NCBI GenBank assembly: GCA_964402685.1
Contig: CAYODE010000001.1
Coordinates: 1-64,000, forward strand
DNA: 64,000 nt
Direction: 5' to 3'
From: Aestuariivita sp964402685
Lineage (GTDB): Bacteria; Pseudomonadota; Alphaproteobacteria; Rhodobacterales; Rhodobacteraceae
The notes below the pieces were generated by a model. That model did no database searches. It had not been told where the DNA came from and was given only the letters and a program-made list of their open reading frames with translations. The translations under genes were made by a program, and so were the position numbers. How positions within the stretch are numbered: the stretch's first letter is position 1; the number at the start of each line of letters is the position of its first letter. Positions 62,160-64,000 of this stretch are shown one piece after another.

Positions 62160-62171
62160 CGGGCTTGCCTT

Positions 62172-62191
62172 TTGTATCCAAGCGGATACAA
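62172..62191. promoter_or_regulatory. Operator O2 for the GntR regulator (inferred)
   Basis: TTGTATCC-AAGC-GGATACAA, exact 8-bp arms, 13 bp upstream of the GntR start and 45 bp from the tcuA start. Shares TTGTATnC-N4-GnATACAA with the dyad at 59279, so both transcription units, and the regulator itself, are likely controlled together. Confidence 0.78.
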
Positions 62192-62236
62192 GGAACTTAA
62201 AGGAATCGTAAACCCATGTCAAAATAGGAAATTAAA

Positions 62237-63616
62237 ATGCCATCGCCAGACGTTTTGGTGATCGGCGGGGGAAACGCTGCAATGACGGCAGCGCTGACTG
62301 CTCGTGAAGCCGGCGCGAGCGTGACCGTGCTTGAAGCTGCGCCACGCCCCTATCGGGGTGGCAATTCCCGCCACACCCGGAATTTTCGCTGCATGCACAG
62401 AACGGATATGGGCGTTCTTACAGGCCGCTACGAAGAAGACGAATATTTTGAAGATTTATTGAAAGTGACACAGGGCAAAACCGACCCCAATTTGGCCCGG
62501 ATGACAATTCGCGCCTCGGAAGAAGCGTATGCGTGGATGGAAGCGCACGGTGTCCGGTTCCAACCCTCTCTTTCTGGAACACTCTCGCTTTCCCGAACAA
62601 ACGCGTTCTTCCTTGGTGGTGGGAAAGCACTGGTGAACGCTTACTATTCGTCGGCGGAAGACGCCGGGATCGAGGTAAACTACAACGCGCATGTCGATCA
62701 CCTTGCCGTCGACGGCGCGCAAGTGGTTGAAGTATTGACCACAATCGACGGTGTTCAGCACCAGTTTACGCCCCGAACAGTTATCGTCGCATCCGGCGGA
62801 TTTCAGGCGGATCTGGATTGGCTCACCCGTGCTTGGGGGCCGGCCGCGCAGAACTTCCTCATTCGCGGGACCCCTTACAATCGGGGCGTAGTTCTGAAGG
62901 ACCTTCTCGATCAGGGCATGGAGAGTGTGGGTGATCCTACTCAATGCCATGCTGTCGCCATCGACGGGCGCGCGCCCAAGTATGACGGAGGCATCGTGAC
63001 CCGATTGGACTGCGTCCCGTTCTCGGTGGTTGTGAACAAGGATGCTCAGCGGTTTTACGATGAAGGTGAAGACGTCTGGCCCAAACGTTATGCGATCTGG
63101 GGTCGGCTTGTTGCAGCCGAGCCAGATCAGGTCGGTTACGCAATTATTGACTCCAAGAGTATCGACCTCTTCATGCCGTCTGTTTTCCCCCCTGTTCAGG
63201 CTGATACTATCGAAGACTTGGCTGAAGAAATGGGGCTGTCGCCGTCCGCTCTGCGCGAAACGATTGACCGCTTCAATGCAGCTTGCCAACCAGGTGAGTT
63301 TCACCCCACTGAATTGGACGGCCTAGCCACGCAAGGATTGAACACCCCAAAGACCAATTGGGCGCGTCCCATCGATACGCCACCCTATTATGGATATTCA
63401 CTCCGCCCTGGAGTGACGTTCACTTATCTCGGCCTGAAAGTTGACGAAACGGCGCGAGTCTCAGGAGCGTCCGGACGGATGGAGAACCTATGGGCCGCCG
63501 GCGAGATTATGGCCGGCTCAATCCTGGGCCAGGGCTATCTGGCTGGATTTGGCATGACGATCGGCACTGTGTTCGGCCGTATAGCAGGCAAGGAGGCTGC
63601 TGCCCATGCACACTGA
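62237..63616 (+). CDS. tcuA: FAD-dependent tricarballylate dehydrogenase (TcuA)
   Basis: 459 residues, fumarate-reductase-like flavoprotein. FAD motif VIGGGNAAMTAALTAREAG at residues 8-26 and GGNSRHTRNFRCMH are features of TcuA; the C-terminus AAGEIMAGSILGQGYLAGFG is the usual second FAD segment. It oxidises tricarballylate to cis-aconitate. AGGA eight bases before ATG. The next gene tcuB overlaps by 11 bp and should accept the electrons. Regulated by GntR here and not the LysR (TcuR) known from Salmonella. Confidence 0.93.
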   Translation: MPSPDVLVIGGGNAAMTAALTAREAGASVTVLEAAPRPYRGGNSRHTRNFRCMHRTDMGVLTGRYEEDEYFEDLLKVTQGKTDPNLARMTIRASEEAYAWMEAHGVRFQPSLSGTLSLSRTNAFFLGGGKALVNAYYSSAEDAGIEVNYNAHVDHLAVDGAQVVEVLTTIDGVQHQFTPRTVIVASGGFQADLDWLTRAWGPAAQNFLIRGTPYNRGVVLKDLLDQGMESVGDPTQCHAVAIDGRAPKYDGGIVTRLDCVPFSVVVNKDAQRFYDEGEDVWPKRYAIWGRLVAAEPDQVGYAIIDSKSIDLFMPSVFPPVQADTIEDLAEEMGLSPSALRETIDRFNAACQPGEFHPTELDGLATQGLNTPKTNWARPIDTPPYYGYSLRPGVTFTYLGLKVDETARVSGASGRMENLWAAGEIMAGSILGQGYLAGFGMTIGTVFGRIAGKEAAAHAH

Positions 63617-64000
63617 CACGATGGACGAAGCGCGCCGTCAGCTGCAAATCTGCAATGCCTGTCGGTACTGCGAGGGCTACTGTTCGGCCTTCCCGGCAAT
63701 TACCCGTCTGCGCAGTTTCGCTGATGCGGACATTACGCAAATCGCCAATCTCTGCCACAACTGCCGAGGATGCTATTACGCCTGCCAGTACACGGAACCC
63801 CACGAATTTGCGCTGAACCTGCCGCGGGCACTGGCTGAAGTGCGGGGCGAAAGCTGGACTGATTACGCCTGGCCCAAACCGGTTGCAGAGCTTTTCCATA
63901 GGCGCGCTTGGGCGACGGTCGCCGCGACCGTGCTGGGCTTTGCCGCGATTTTCTTGATCGCGCAGGCGGTGCGTCCTGAGAGCGGTGCAGGATTTTACGC
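63606..64000 (+). CDS. tcuB: Tricarballylate utilisation protein TcuB (CitB-like), 3' end outside the window
   Basis: First 131 residues of a membrane-linked iron-sulfur/heme protein that reoxidises TcuA flavin and passes electrons to the quinone pool. Cysteine motifs CNACRYCEGYC and CHNCRGCYYACQYT are iron-sulfur cluster ligands, and the first membrane span starts near residue 105 (VAATVLGFAAIFLIAQAV). ATG at 63606 overlaps the tcuA end. The right part of the gene lies beyond the window. Confidence 0.92.
   Translation, partial: MHTDTMDEARRQLQICNACRYCEGYCSAFPAITRLRSFADADITQIANLCHNCRGCYYACQYTEPHEFALNLPRALAEVRGESWTDYAWPKPVAELFHRRAWATVAATVLGFAAIFLIAQAVRPESGAGFY

Noticed and set aside
1..64000. 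tRNA, rRNA, CRISPR array, insertion sequence or prophage
   Set aside because: No transposase, integrase, phage structural gene, tRNA-like cloverleaf or regular repeat-spacer array was recognised on either strand by eye; weak matches cannot be excluded without a search.

Overview
The window reads as chromosomal DNA of a marine alphaproteobacterium, most likely a Rhodobacteraceae (Roseobacter-type) member. This rests on the moderately high GC look, dense ATGA/GTGA-coupled operons, many solute-binding transporters, and the protein families present (BMP-type nucleoside ABC, TctABC, NosP/FIST, LOV kinase, RTX protein). No rRNA, tRNA, CRISPR array or intact insertion sequence was recognised. One run of 100 N (43061-43160) marks an assembly gap.

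Layout. 1-5100: minus-strand nucleoside/nucleobase ABC uptake operon ending in a cytosine deaminase-like gene. 5401-8974: ornithine decarboxylase divergent from an Lrp/AsnC regulator, then a PEP-mutase-like enzyme and Ada. 9179-13696: LysR-linked minus-strand operon (CmcJ-like oxygenase, LLM flavin enzyme, SDR, enoyl-CoA hydratase-like). 14176-16682: three-gene minus operon encoding an acidic-leader/cationic-core cysteine peptide, a small acidic protein and a leaderless subtilisin-like protease. A 1 kb AT-rich gene-free stretch follows. 17743-24017: exported VWA protein, exported unknown protein and, convergent, a 1140-residue exported coiled-coil protein with a papain-like C-terminal domain. 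24548-33484: a compact alginate-like polymer locus (Alg44-like, Alg8-like, AlgA, AlgD, RTX protein). 33506-38637: minus operon globin, FIST/NosP, LOV-PAS hybrid histidine kinase, NarL-type regulator. 38883-41971: acetolactate synthase-like enzyme with an aldehyde dehydrogenase. 42259-47477: PhyH oxygenase, gap, Asp/Asn hydroxylase-like enzyme, alpha/beta hydrolase, P-loop protein and a highly degenerate ABC exporter. 47771-52308: hydrolase/LysR pair, LysE and MATE exporters. 52766-64000: TctDE two-component system, TctC, fused TctA-TctB, PrpF-like isomerase, D-2-hydroxyacid dehydrogenase, AbrB-like permease, GntR regulator and TcuA/TcuB, together a tricarboxylate (tricarballylate/aconitate-like) uptake and oxidation locus.

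How it fits together. The most coherent new-looking modules are: (i) the peptide/subtilase operon at 14.2-16.7 kb, with a neighbouring set of exported proteins; (ii) the globin-NosP-LOV kinase operon, which would join heme/NO sensing and blue-light sensing and lies convergent to the alginate-like matrix locus; (iii) the orphan double-oxygenase/P-loop/degenerate-ABC cluster; and (iv) a GntR regulon in the tricarboxylate locus, visible as two matching operators (TTGTATNC-N4-GNATACAA) at 59.28 and 62.17 kb. All functions are inferred from motifs and context by eye; no database search was run.
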